Numbered from the stretch's first letter, positions 38,236 to 46,677 are shown. The stretch is DNA of 64,000 bases from Nitrosomonas mobilis (GCF_900103035.1 NZ_FMWO01000044.1:62001-126000), one strand, 5' to 3'. Notes: a model not told the origin generated them from the sequence alone. Program-made: numbers and translations.

Positions 38236-38680
38236 CCAGGCGGTCATTGGAACCAGATAAAAATAAGACTTAAGCAGACATATTTTTTAATAAATTAAGT
38301 TAGTTGACATATTGGCAATATCTGTTTCCAACCCAGGCTGGGTGAAAACACCGAGAGTATTACAAATCATCGGCATGTAAAATGCTCGGCTAGCGGTGAA
38401 ATTGTCACTTACCGAGGTAAGCTCAACACACGCATTACCAGGGAAAAAGTAGGTACACTGCACAAACTGAGTTATAACTAAATCTAGTTAGTGTTTGAGC
38501 GGTTGAAAACTGGAGCAGGTGGGTTTATCCCAGTAAGGAACGCAGGATAAGCTGTCACACATATTTAGCGACTATACCCACCTGCAGATTTTATAAACTA
38601 GATTTGATCTAGCATCTTTTTAGGTCAGTGTTAATGGGTCGACTTCCTCACTATTCTGTGAAAAATAAATAAACTCTTTA
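38236..38680. other. Gap between DUF3703 gene and ferritin gene
   Basis: No gene I can support. A 10-base inverted repeat, GCAGGTGGGT (38515-38524) and ACCCACCTGC (38576-38585), brackets 51 bases, and AACTA-AATC-TAGTT lies just before it (38477-38490). This may be an old mobile element end or an RNA structure. Frames are full of stops. Confidence 0.45.
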
Positions 38681-39262
38681 CTAATCTTCCCGTTCACCCA
38701 GTTGCCTATCAATCATCAGCAATCCAGGAGCAGAATCTCCTATCATATTCAGTTGATCGACAACTAATTTAGTCGACATCAACTCCTCGACCTGCTCTGC
38801 CACAAAAAATTGTAGATAATTATGCGTTGCAGCATCTTCTACCTGGCCCGTTAATTTTATCAAGCGATTAATCATTTCCGTAACCTTCTGCTCATGTAGG
38901 TAAGCATCTTGAAATGCAGCCAAAGGGGACTCCCAATTACTAGGGGGCGCCTTGATGCCTGTTAGGACAACGCGACCGTCACGATCATGAATATAATCAA
39001 AGAATTTTATGGCGTGCTCAGTTTCTTCCTTTGCTTGCAAGCGCATCCAATGGGCGGCTCCGACCAAGCTTTTTGATTCAAAATAAGCAGCCATGGAAAG
39101 ATATAAGTATGCAGCATGTAATTCTGCATTAATCTGCTCATTTAAGGCTTTCTGCATTTTGCTATCCAGCTTTCCTACCTGGCTGGCCTCTTGCGCTTGA
39201 GCCGAAAAAATAAAAGCAACTAATAAAAAAATAGTACTCATAAATCTTAGTTTTTGCATCAT
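38681..39262 (-). CDS. Ferritin with a Sec signal peptide
   Basis: Four-helix ferritin of 193 residues whose first 24 residues form a signal peptide (MMQKLRFMSTIFLLVAFIFS, then AQA as cleavage site). The rest aligns with bacterial FtnA, and the ferroxidase ligands are all kept: Glu in NAELHAAYLY, Glu/His in AKEETEHAIKFFDY, Glu in YLHEQKVTEM and the pair in VAEQVEELMS. So it should oxidise and store Fe2+, but outside the cytoplasm. Most bacterial ferritins are cytosolic. It is divergent from the ArsR-type regulator gene across a perfect palindrome. Confidence 0.9.
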   Translation of the reverse strand: MMQKLRFMSTIFLLVAFIFSAQAQEASQVGKLDSKMQKALNEQINAELHAAYLYLSMAAYFESKSLVGAAHWMRLQAKEETEHAIKFFDYIHDRDGRVVLTGIKAPPSNWESPLAAFQDAYLHEQKVTEMINRLIKLTGQVEDAATHNYLQFFVAEQVEELMSTKLVVDQLNMIGDSAPGLLMIDRQLGERED

Positions 39263-39398
39263 GACCCCTTAGAGTTAGTTAACCGATTGTTAAAAATTAA
39301 GAAATTTTAATTCTATCCATTTATCTTATGTCAAAGCTTAGCAATTTGTTCAGTCTGGATAATAAAAAAGCACTGACGCTTACGTAGCATAAGCTGCT

Positions 39399-39414
39399 AT
39401 ACTAATATTAGTAT
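39399..39414. promoter_or_regulatory. Palindromic operator candidate
   Basis: ATACTAATATTAGTAT is a perfect 16-base palindrome, 22 bases before the ArsR-type start and between it and the divergent ferritin gene. AT-rich palindromes of this size bind ArsR-family dimers. TATAAG and GATAAT just after it could be -10 elements for the regulator gene. Confidence 0.7.
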
Positions 39415-39436
39415 AAGATAATAAGATAATATAAGT

Positions 39437-39736
39437 ATGCGCGATATGCAAAAAAATGTTCAAGCGGCATCGAAATTACTAAAGACGATGGCAAATACCA
39501 GTCGTTTGATGGTGTTATGTAACATTGTTAAGCAGGAACACACAGTTAGCGAGTTGGAAAAATTGATTGGTTTGAGTCAATCGGCGTTATCGCAACATTT
39601 GTCACGCTTACGCTATGAGGGTATTGTGGAATATAGACGTGAGGGGCAAAACGTTTATTATTCCTTGAAAGATGACAGTGTACGCCGTGTGCTGGAAGTC
39701 CTATATGACATCTACTGTGAAACTGATAATGAATAA
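39437..39736 (+). CDS. ArsR-family regulator, BigR/SqrR-like two-cysteine type
   Basis: The 99-residue winged-helix protein has the ArsR recognition region VSELEKLIGLSQSALSQHLS and a beta wing EYRREGQNVYYSLKD. It lacks the metal motif of ArsR/SmtB (ELCVCDL). Instead it has Cys28 (RLMVLCNIV) and Cys94 (LYDIYCETD), the two positions that form the disulfide or persulfide in BigR, SqrR and YgaV. I infer a redox or sulfide sensor. It probably represses itself and the divergent ferritin, and perhaps genes downstream. Confidence 0.88.
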   Translation: MRDMQKNVQAASKLLKTMANTSRLMVLCNIVKQEHTVSELEKLIGLSQSALSQHLSRLRYEGIVEYRREGQNVYYSLKDDSVRRVLEVLYDIYCETDNE

Positions 39737-40055
39737 CCAGTCAGGTGTGCCAAAGAGTGGTTACATGATTGAATCAATGACCACTACTACAGCGCATGAC
39801 ATTCTTGACGCACTCGATAGTAAAGCCCCTTCCATAGCCTCAACATGGAATGCTGTTTGCCTGGGAGTCACGGGAGGTACTAGCCAGCGTCGTACTGTAG
39901 CCATCCCGCAAATACCATCGCATAATGTGTTACTTGGGCAAAGTCCGGTAAATGAGTATGTCTCACCAAAATCGTCTATGCATAATATTCTTTGCATAAA
40001 AGTTAGAAAGGGAGCAACAGAACCATTAGGTTGGGAATATAGCGGAAGCTATTAA
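39729..40055 (+). CDS. Hypothetical protein, doubtful
   Basis: The 108-residue frame begins at ATG 39729, overlapping the regulator's stop, and runs MNNQSGVPKSGYMIESMTTT to a stop at 40055. No signal peptide, membrane span or family motif is visible. Composition is ordinary for a coding frame. It may be a real small gene in the operon or a chance frame filling the space before the next gene. Confidence 0.3.
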   Translation: MNNQSGVPKSGYMIESMTTTTAHDILDALDSKAPSIASTWNAVCLGVTGGTSQRRTVAIPQIPSHNVLLGQSPVNEYVSPKSSMHNILCIKVRKGATEPLGWEYSGSY

Positions 40056-40091
40056 ATTAAGATTGTTTTTAACTATTTAGGAGAAATGACC

Positions 40092-40685
40092 ATGATTGAT
40101 TCAAAATCCATAATTTCTACTGTTGTTAGTACTGTATTCGTTATTGCTATCTCTACTGTACCAACTATCTCATTAGCTGAAAGTGCTCAATCTTTGAATA
40201 AGAGTTTGATGCTAGCGCAGGTCCCTCAGCATGAACAAGATAAGGAAAGTGCACATGGTAGTCACGACAAGAGTAAAGAGGGGGATAGCAAGCACGGCGC
40301 CAAAAAACATGGCAGCATGAAGAAGGATAGGCCTGATTATGCCCATATGGTCATATCTCATTCAGACACATTAAAGCTCAGTAATGAGCAATTGGGGAAA
40401 ATCGTACGCCTGCACTTGAAACACGAGCAGGAACATAAAAAACTCAAAGCAGAATTGAAAAAAAGCATGAAGACCTTCAAAAAGGAAAGTATGAAACCCA
40501 GTACCAGTGATGCCCGTTTACGCGAAATCGGTAAGGATCAAACGAATGCTTTCAATGCAATGGTCGAACATCACATTACGGAGCGTCATGAGATTCATGC
40601 TGTTTTAACCACTGATCAAATCAACAAACTCAAAACAATGAAAATGCAACATTGTGATCAAGATAGTGAACATAATCATCATTAA
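40092..40685 (+). CDS. His-rich periplasmic LTXXQ-type protein (Spy/CpxP-like)
   Basis: The 197-residue protein starts best at ATG 40092 (AGGAG eight bases upstream; ATG 40086 would be only two bases away). It has a signal peptide (MIDSKSIISTVVSTVFVIAI) and a His/Lys/Asp-rich linker near 50-85. A long helical domain follows, with LTTDQINKLK near 180, the LTXXQ motif of the Spy/CpxP/ZraP group. The C-terminus ends in a His cluster (HCDQDSEHNHH). Such proteins are periplasmic chaperones or metal-binding stress sensors. Lies between the regulator and the His-rich peroxidase, which suggests a shared role. Confidence 0.82.
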   Translation: MIDSKSIISTVVSTVFVIAISTVPTISLAESAQSLNKSLMLAQVPQHEQDKESAHGSHDKSKEGDSKHGAKKHGSMKKDRPDYAHMVISHSDTLKLSNEQLGKIVRLHLKHEQEHKKLKAELKKSMKTFKKESMKPSTSDARLREIGKDQTNAFNAMVEHHITERHEIHAVLTTDQINKLKTMKMQHCDQDSEHNHH

Positions 40686-40686
40686 T

Positions 40687-40720
40687 TAAATTCCCTCGTT
40701 TCAAAGAGCGAGGGAATTTA
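40687..40720. repeat. Intergenic hairpin before the peroxidase gene
   Basis: Arms TAAATTCCCTCG (40687-40698) and its exact reverse complement (40709-40720) enclose a 10-base loop directly after the LTXXQ stop codon. No T run follows. It may act as a partial terminator or an RNA stability element between the two genes. Confidence 0.6.
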
Positions 40721-40757
40721 CCAATAAAAAGCTGTTGATATAAATTATGGAGGTGAC

Positions 40758-41945
40758 ATGAAACTTATTTTATTTCTCGCACTAATTTTAAGTGCCCAGG
40801 CATACGCTCAAGATGACAATAAAAACCTCGGTGCTTCCAAAGAACACCAGGAAAACCATGAGCAGGAAGAAGGCAAGCATGGCAGTGGTCACGATCATGG
40901 GAATAAGCATGAAGGAAGCAAACATGGAGACGACCACGGGCATAAAGGTGGCATGATGCAAGGCGGTGAGCATGGTCACAAAGGCGGTAAGCATGGTGGT
41001 GGTCATGGGGATGAGCATGAGGAAGGCAAGCATGGGGGTGGTCACGGGCATCATGACATGAACAACGTTAAGCAATTTTTTGAACCATTACCTGCATCAA
41101 TTATTGATGAAGAAGAGAATGCAGCCCTGATTAAGCTTGGCAAAATGCTGTATATGGATCCAAGGTTATCAGTCAATGACAAAATTTCCTGTAATTCCTG
41201 TCACGGACTCAACAATTTTGGCGTGGATAATGAACCCACATCTCCAGGCCATGAAGGTAAGCGTGGTGGTAGAAATTCTCCCACCACCATGAATGCGGCA
41301 CTTCATATTGCTCAATTTTGGGATGGACGCGCCAGAGATGTGGAAGAACAAGCTTTAGGCCCAATTTTGAATCCTGTTGAAATGGGCATGCCAAATAAAA
41401 GTGCTGTTGTAAAGAAAATACAAGCCATTGATGAATATCAGACACTATTTGCAGAAGCATTTAGTCAAGAAAAATATCCATTTAATTACAATAATATTGG
41501 TAAAGCGATTGGCGCTTTTGAGCGCACACTATTAACCCCTTCACGCTTTGATGATTTTCTTAATGGCGACGAAGATGCGTTGAATAAGAGTGAGAAAAGA
41601 GGCCTGAAAAAGTTTATGCATATGGGCTGTACCAATTGTCACAATGGTGTTGCATTGGGTGGCAACTCATACAAAAAAATCGGACTTGTTGAACCATATG
41701 AAACATCAGATATGGGTCGCTTTGAAGTGACTGGTCTTGAAAGCGACAAGAAGGTATTTAAAGTGCCGAGTCTACGAAATATTACTAAAACAGGACCATA
41801 TTTTCATGATGGTTCAGTTGAAACTTTAGATGAAGCAATTCAATTAATGGCAAAACATCAACTGGGTCTAGATCATGTCGGCCATGGGATGGTTAGAGAT
41901 ATCAAAGCATTCCTGGGGTCCTTGACGGGTAAAGACCAGTTATAA
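40758..41945 (+). CDS. Di-haem cytochrome c peroxidase with His-rich N-terminal extension
   Basis: Reduces hydrogen peroxide in the periplasm using electrons from cytochrome c. The 395-residue protein has a signal peptide (MKLILFLALILSAQAYAQ). A stretch of about 80 residues (20-105) follows, made largely of His, Gly, Lys, Glu and Asp in KHGGGHG-type repeats. Then comes a CcpA/MauG-like core with two haem sites: CNSCH (145-149) and CTNCH (291-295). PSLRNITKTGPYFHDGSVET near 335 is family-typical. The His-rich part is not usual for this family and should bind divalent metal. GGAGG lies upstream. Confidence 0.92.
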   Translation: MKLILFLALILSAQAYAQDDNKNLGASKEHQENHEQEEGKHGSGHDHGNKHEGSKHGDDHGHKGGMMQGGEHGHKGGKHGGGHGDEHEEGKHGGGHGHHDMNNVKQFFEPLPASIIDEEENAALIKLGKMLYMDPRLSVNDKISCNSCHGLNNFGVDNEPTSPGHEGKRGGRNSPTTMNAALHIAQFWDGRARDVEEQALGPILNPVEMGMPNKSAVVKKIQAIDEYQTLFAEAFSQEKYPFNYNNIGKAIGAFERTLLTPSRFDDFLNGDEDALNKSEKRGLKKFMHMGCTNCHNGVALGGNSYKKIGLVEPYETSDMGRFEVTGLESDKKVFKVPSLRNITKTGPYFHDGSVETLDEAIQLMAKHQLGLDHVGHGMVRDIKAFLGSLTGKDQL

Positions 41946-41946
41946 T

Positions 41947-41987
41947 TGAATGTGCAGACTGCACTACGTGTGCAGTCTGCACATTCA
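41947..41987 (+). terminator. Strong hairpin after the peroxidase gene
   Basis: Two 18-base arms (41947-41964 and 41970-41987) are exact reverse complements around a TACGT loop, starting two bases after the peroxidase stop codon. No T run follows, so a Rho-independent role is uncertain, but the position fits transcript end or 3' protection. Confidence 0.65.
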
Positions 41988-42349
41988 TTGCGTTATCTAC
42001 GAAAGCACCATGTCTGAAACGGCTTCCGGGATTCGCTCGACGTCGCGGGCACTGGCTCAGCTATACGCGCTTGGTTGCAGAAAAATCTTTCCCTATCGAT
42101 ATAGTAGCACCGTGGCGCGACAAGCAACCATTGACCGGCGGTATGGTGGCGCAGTGGCTACGAATGGAATCTACCGAACTTGCTTTCAGGAAGGGTCTCA
42201 ACCGGAAGTCCTCGATATTCACCTCCCCCAAACTGCGTAGCGGTCCAGGATTGCGGGTGACACTGTCAGCAGGAAGCACGCCATTGACGCGCTCCATCGT
42301 GTGCTCACAGCTTCACAGTCGCTTGATCTGGTAACAGTTGTAGGGTTTC
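41988..42349. other. Unidentified debris
   Basis: A plus-strand frame reads RLVAEKSFPIDIVAPWRDKQ followed by PLTGGMVAQWLRMESTE from about 42062, with no start and no family I can name. It precedes the NAD synthetase wreck and may be part of another broken gene. Confidence 0.35.
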
Positions 42350-43273
42350 GGCACAGGAAAATCAACTACGGATCTTGCCTGGGATGGGCATGCGATGGTT
42401 TATGAGAATGGCACGTTAATAACGGAATCCAAACGTTTTCATTACGGCTCTCAGCTATTACTCGCCGATCTTGATTTGGATCGTTTGACACAGGAGCACA
42501 TGCGGCAAAACAGTTTTAGCTAAAGTGTGAGCATTTCCGGGAAGAAATGCTGCGGAATCTTAACCATCCGGTCATGCAAGGCGAACCGGTTTACGACGTT
42601 ACATTCGAGAATGTGCAGGCAGGTGAGCGGACCAATCATCTTTGCCGTCTTGTAAACTACCATCACGCCTTGGTACTCAGCACTGGTGATCTGAGCGAAC
42701 TGGCTTTGGGCTGGTGCACTTACGGTGTTGGCGATCAGATGTCGCACTATGCCATCAATGCCAGTGTACCGAAGACGCTGATCCAGTTTCTCATTCGCTG
42801 GGTGGCCGATATGCAGCAACTCAGCGATGCGACAAACGATGTTCTGCATGCCATCTTGAATACGGGAATCTAATTCCGAATTGATTCCCGGAAAAACAGC
42901 CAGCGATCAACCTGCACAACGGACAGAAGCCATTATCGGTCCCTACGAATTACAGGATTTCAACTTGTATTACACAACCCGGTTCGGCTATCTGCCGGAG
43001 AAAATAGCCTTCCTTACCTATTGCAGCTGGCATGATCGGATACAAAATCGCTGGCCGAGTAAATCGGAACATGGGCGGCATCAGTACACAATTGGTGAAA
43101 CCAAGCATTAGCTGCAGATTTTCGCCTACCGGTTCTTTCAGGCCAGTCAATTCAAACACAGTTGTACTCCCAATTCACCCAAAGTGGGCTCTGGCGGCTC
43201 ACTTTCGCCGCGCGACAGTGAAGCCACTGTGTGGTTTGAGCACATTAAACGCATTCCGGATGCCGCCCCTTAA
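42350..43273 (+). pseudogene. Glutamine-dependent NAD+ synthetase, decayed
   Basis: Three separated frames match one family. 42350-42523 reads GKSTTDLAWDGHAMVYENGT, then LADLDLDRLTQEHMRQNSF, the end of the nitrilase domain. 42547-42873 reads [20 protein letters not shown], then [20 protein letters not shown], the synthetase domain. 42880 onward reads TEAIIGPYELQDFNLYYTTR, and after a frameshift near 43110 [17 protein letters not shown] and [13 protein letters not shown]. The ATP-binding SGGLDS region is deleted and stops interrupt the rest, so it cannot work. Confidence 0.82.
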
Positions 43274-43311
43274 AATGGGCTACTCAACAAGAAAACCGTG
43301 TGGAATCGTAT

Positions 43312-43785
43312 TTATTTCTCAGTAGGAGTAGCACAAGGCTGCCGCAGCATTTTCCTAATGGCATCGGCATGCAGCTCCTCTTCCGCGATCAAAGTGCGGG
43401 CATATTCCTCCAACACCACCGATTTGCCTTGAGCCAATTCCAGTAGCTGATAATAAGATTTCAGTGCTGCATCCTCATGTGCAAGCGATTCGCGCAGAAT
43501 ATCACCAACCGGGATTGAACAAGCCAAACTGTTATCATGCTGGTGCGTCTCCAGTAACGGGCCGATGGCGAGCGAAGGATGTCCTTCCAGCAGAGTAACC
43601 AGCTCACCTGCCTTGCGGGCATGCAGCAATCCTTCCTCAGCTTGCTTGTTCAGCCATTCGACAATAGGAATGCGGCCATAGCCATAGACCATCAGGGCAT
43701 AGTGTGTATAACGCACCACGCCGGCGAGTTCAAGTTCCATGATCTGATTTAGTAAGGCAACCGCTTTATCTTTATCCAGATTCAT
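43312..43785 (-). CDS. Bacterioferritin-type ferritin-like protein
   Basis: The 157-residue protein has the bacterioferritin helix pattern: LLNQIMELELAGVVRYTHYA (ligand Glu near 18), AEEGLLHARKAGELVTLLEG (Glu and His near 51-54), LAHEDAALKSYYQLLELAQG and IAEEELHADAIRKML (Glu and His near 127-130). No signal peptide, so cytoplasmic, in contrast to the exported ferritin upstream. It stores iron or protects against Fe2+/peroxide chemistry. Lies 99 bases downstream of the peroxiredoxin gene on the same strand; cotranscription is likely. Confidence 0.85.
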   Translation of the reverse strand: MNLDKDKAVALLNQIMELELAGVVRYTHYALMVYGYGRIPIVEWLNKQAEEGLLHARKAGELVTLLEGHPSLAIGPLLETHQHDNSLACSIPVGDILRESLAHEDAALKSYYQLLELAQGKSVVLEEYARTLIAEEELHADAIRKMLRQPCATPTEK

Positions 43786-43884
43786 GTGTTTCTCCTTCTG
43801 TTATGTGGATAAGCTACCGAACACCACTCAATTTAAAATTGTCAATTTTCAGAAGCGCCCTGCAGTGAAACCATTGTTTGAGAT

Positions 43885-44487
43885 CTATAATTTATCCGCG
43901 TGCTGACTGAGATATTCCGCAACCCCTTCAGGACTGGCTTTCATACCGGCCTCCCCGCTCTTCCAGCCCGCAGGGCAAAGTTCACCGCGCTCCTCAAAGA
44001 ATTGCAGCGCATCGACCATACGCAACATCTCATCGACATCGCGCCCAAGCGGTAAATCATTAACTACTTGATGACGCACGATACCTTTCCTGTCGATCAG
44101 GAAAGAACCTCTCAGCGCAACATGATCTGGATGGCTTACCCCATACGCATTCATCACTTCCCCACCCAGATCCGATACCAGGGCGATATTGATCGGGCCG
44201 ATACCGCCCTGGGTTATCGGTGTATTACGCCAGGCATAATGCGTGAAATGAGAGTCCACCGACACGCCGATGACTTCGACGTTACGGCGCTGAAAATCTT
44301 TCGCCCGGTGAGAGTGGGCAATGATTTCCGACGGGCAAACGAAAGTAAAATCCAGTGGATAAAAAAACAATACTGCATATTTGTCGCGAATATGCGTATG
44401 AAAATTAAAATTTTCGTCGAAACTGCCATCAGGTAAAACAGCGGGCTTAGTAAAATCGGGAGCAGGATGAGTAACGAGTATAGACAT
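43885..44487 (-). CDS. 2-Cys peroxiredoxin (AhpC/TSA family)
   Basis: The 200-residue protein has the peroxidatic Cys in DFTFVCPSEI near residue 51 and the resolving Cys in GELCPAGWKSGE near 169, the typical 2-Cys pattern. The RGSFLIDRKGIVRHQVVNDL block is also standard. Cytoplasmic. Upstream of the bacterioferritin gene on the same strand, which suggests a joint peroxide/iron response. Confidence 0.93.
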   Translation of the reverse strand: MSILVTHPAPDFTKPAVLPDGSFDENFNFHTHIRDKYAVLFFYPLDFTFVCPSEIIAHSHRAKDFQRRNVEVIGVSVDSHFTHYAWRNTPITQGGIGPINIALVSDLGGEVMNAYGVSHPDHVALRGSFLIDRKGIVRHQVVNDLPLGRDVDEMLRMVDALQFFEERGELCPAGWKSGEAGMKASPEGVAEYLSQHADKL

Positions 44488-44790
44488 TGTTTCTCCTTTC
44501 TGATTGATTAAGGAATTATTGAATCGATCCAGGTATCACGTAAAAGTTTGACAAACCTTTTACATAAAAGATCTGGAAGAGCAGTATTATCCGGATCTTC
44601 AGAAGGTATACGTTCAATCAAAAAATAGCAATCAAAGTATATCCATGGATTGCCGAAATTTACCGCCGCCACTAGAAATGGTCTGTTTTCACCCGCTCGC
44701 TTGCCGGCAAGTGCGACACTTCATTACATTTTTAGTATTTTGCAATCGGAAGCATGGAATTATTTTTCCAATCCAGCAGGGTAATACTGA
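44488..44790. other. Divergent intergenic region, peroxiredoxin / CysH-like gene
   Basis: No gene seen. An imperfect inverted repeat, GTAAAAG (44540-44546) and CTTTTAC (44557-44563), lies near the peroxiredoxin promoter side and could be an operator. The rest shows nothing I can name. Confidence 0.45.
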
Positions 44791-45423
44791 ATGACAATAA
44801 ATCAAATTTCAGAGCACAATGCGACATTACGAGATAAATCTGCACCGGAAATAGTTCGCTGGGGCATTGCACAAGCCAACGGCCGCGCCATCGTATCAAC
44901 CAATTTCCGCCCTTACGAAGCTGTTATTCTTCACCTTTGCGTTCAGGTACAACCGGATATTCCGGTACTTTGGGTTGATCACGGTTACAATCGACCCGCA
45001 ACCTACCGGTACGCCAAGAAACTTTGCGATATGCTTCATCTTAACCTTAAGATCTATCTACCGAGGCTATCCGCTGCTCATCGTGATGCCATTTATGGCC
45101 CCATTCCAAGTATCGATGATGAAGAGGAACTGAAAAAATTCAGCGCGATGATGAAACTGGAGCCCTTTCAGCGCGGCATGAAGGAATTAGCGCCTGCAAT
45201 CTGGTTCACTGCATTACGAAAAGTGCAAAATCCGCATCGGGCCAAACTGGATATTCTCTCCAGGGATGAGCTATCTGATGTCATTAAAATCAGTCCGATT
45301 TTCTACTGGACGGATACCAACATGGAAGCCTATCTCAAGCAGCACAATCTGCCCAACGAATGGGATTACTTCGATCCAGCAAAAGCTAACGAGAAGCGCG
45401 AATGCGGAATACACATCAAATAA
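44791..45423 (+). CDS. Phosphoadenosine phosphosulfate reductase family protein (CysH-like)
   Basis: The 210-residue protein has the adenine-nucleotide alpha-hydrolase fold of PAPS/APS reductases: STNFRPYEAVILHLCVQ where the PP-loop lies, WVDHGYNRPATYRYA, and the C-terminal ECGIH motif with the catalytic Cys. The CC-pairs that bind the 4Fe-4S cluster in APS reductases are absent, so a thioredoxin-dependent PAPS reductase or a related function is expected. It is shorter than E. coli CysH (244). No other sulfate genes are near. Confidence 0.82.
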   Translation: MTINQISEHNATLRDKSAPEIVRWGIAQANGRAIVSTNFRPYEAVILHLCVQVQPDIPVLWVDHGYNRPATYRYAKKLCDMLHLNLKIYLPRLSAAHRDAIYGPIPSIDDEEELKKFSAMMKLEPFQRGMKELAPAIWFTALRKVQNPHRAKLDILSRDELSDVIKISPIFYWTDTNMEAYLKQHNLPNEWDYFDPAKANEKRECGIHIK

Positions 45424-45468
45424 GCAAGGGCATACTGGCCCAAACAAACTCCTCAAAGAGGAACTGAC

Positions 45469-45960
45469 ATGGCCATGATCCGTATCCAATTCCAGACAGG
45501 CTTGTCCTTTACCTGCACTTCTGGCGAATTTTGGCACAGATGAGCAATGCACGGATGCATTGGGAGCGTCCCATTGGCCGCAAGGATTAGCTGCCCAGGC
45601 TACGGCAACACGAATTACTATTTGTTTAAGGCGGGAAAACACAAGAACTTCCAATATAAGTGCTGCTGGTTGCAGACATCTCTGACCGCAGGCACACTGT
45701 TCCAATGCACCCACTTGTCGCTAAGCGACTGGTTCCTGGCAATTTATCTGATCAGCCATGTCAGGATCGGCCTGGCGGCAAGGCAGGCTGGGACTCCGAG
45801 AACAAGGTATCTTTTGTGGCGACCATTTCTCTCGGTGCCGAAAGCCGTCTCCTGTATATTAAATGGCACTGGCACCTGGCTTTACGCGCAAAGCAATTTT
45901 TGACTGAGCTACCACTGACCTCGCGCCAGGTTGTTAAATGGAACAAAACCCAATTTGAGT
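45469..45960 (+). pseudogene. IS1595-family transposase with frameshifts and internal deletion
   Basis: Begins MAMIRIQFQTGLS, shifts frame to ALLANFGTDEQCTDALGASH, then shifts again to a zinc-ribbon/helix block LQTSLTAGTLFQCTHLSLSD followed by WFLAIYLISHVRIGLAA. It then jumps to WDSENKVSFVATISLGAESR of the DDE domain. The order matches IS1595 transposases with the middle lost and the C-terminus absent. The matching C-terminal part of the same family lies at 32230-32539. Confidence 0.8.
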
Positions 45961-46179
45961 AGTCATAAATTTATATGCTTCTATACTATTTTTAGTGGGA
46001 GGAACGGCGCACAGAGGAATTCGCCGGAATTTACATAATACTAGTCACATCTTTATTGTTTTAATTATCACCAAAAAGCACTCAACTCAAAATAACAGAG
46101 GCATATAAAATTAATTTGCCGCACTCTAGTACGGTCAAATTTGACATCAACTGACCGAAATCAATATGGAGAAAATATC

Positions 46180-46653
46180 ATGAGCTCGCATGCAGCCAGA
46201 TTATCTATCAGGCATTTATTCATCTATGCATCCACATCAGTCCTTCTTATAGCTAGTGCAGATGCACTACCATATGGGAGTAGTGGTTATTCAATGGACC
46301 CAAACTATGCAGCGGAACCCAAGCAAGCCGTGCATTTTATTGAGCCCAAAAACAATGCCACTGTTGACCAGGAATTCACTGTTAAAATGGGTATCACAGG
46401 CATGGCGATCAAACCTGCCGGGGACATGACACCCAACACTGGCCATCATCACCTTCTGATTGATGAAGATCCAATTAGAACAGGCGAAGTCATTCCAAAT
46501 TCTCCTGCGCATTTGCATTTTGGTAAAGGTCAAACTGAGACCACACTAACACTAACACCAGGAAAACACATCTTGACGCTGCAATTTGCAGATGGCGCGC
46601 ATCAATCGTATGGCTACGCTATGCGGCAAAGCATTACAGTGCATGTAAAATAA
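46180..46653 (+). CDS. DUF4399 periplasmic protein
   Basis: I use ATG 46180, with GGAG upstream. The 157-residue product has a signal peptide (SIRHLFIYASTSVLLIASADA) and a beta-rich DUF4399 domain: AVHFIEPKNNATVDQEFTVK, NTGHHHLLIDED, and PAHLHFGKGQTETTLTLTPG. His-rich HHH and HLHFG suggest metal binding, but the family function is unknown. It stands alone, followed by a long hairpin. Confidence 0.82.
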   Translation: MSSHAARLSIRHLFIYASTSVLLIASADALPYGSSGYSMDPNYAAEPKQAVHFIEPKNNATVDQEFTVKMGITGMAIKPAGDMTPNTGHHHLLIDEDPIRTGEVIPNSPAHLHFGKGQTETTLTLTPGKHILTLQFADGAHQSYGYAMRQSITVHVK

Positions 46654-46677
46654 AAAATTAGTATTTATATTTAGCGC

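Noticed and set aside
44791-45423. CysH-like gene as an APS reductase
   Set aside because: The paired cysteines that bind the iron-sulfur cluster in APS reductases are missing, so I name only the family.
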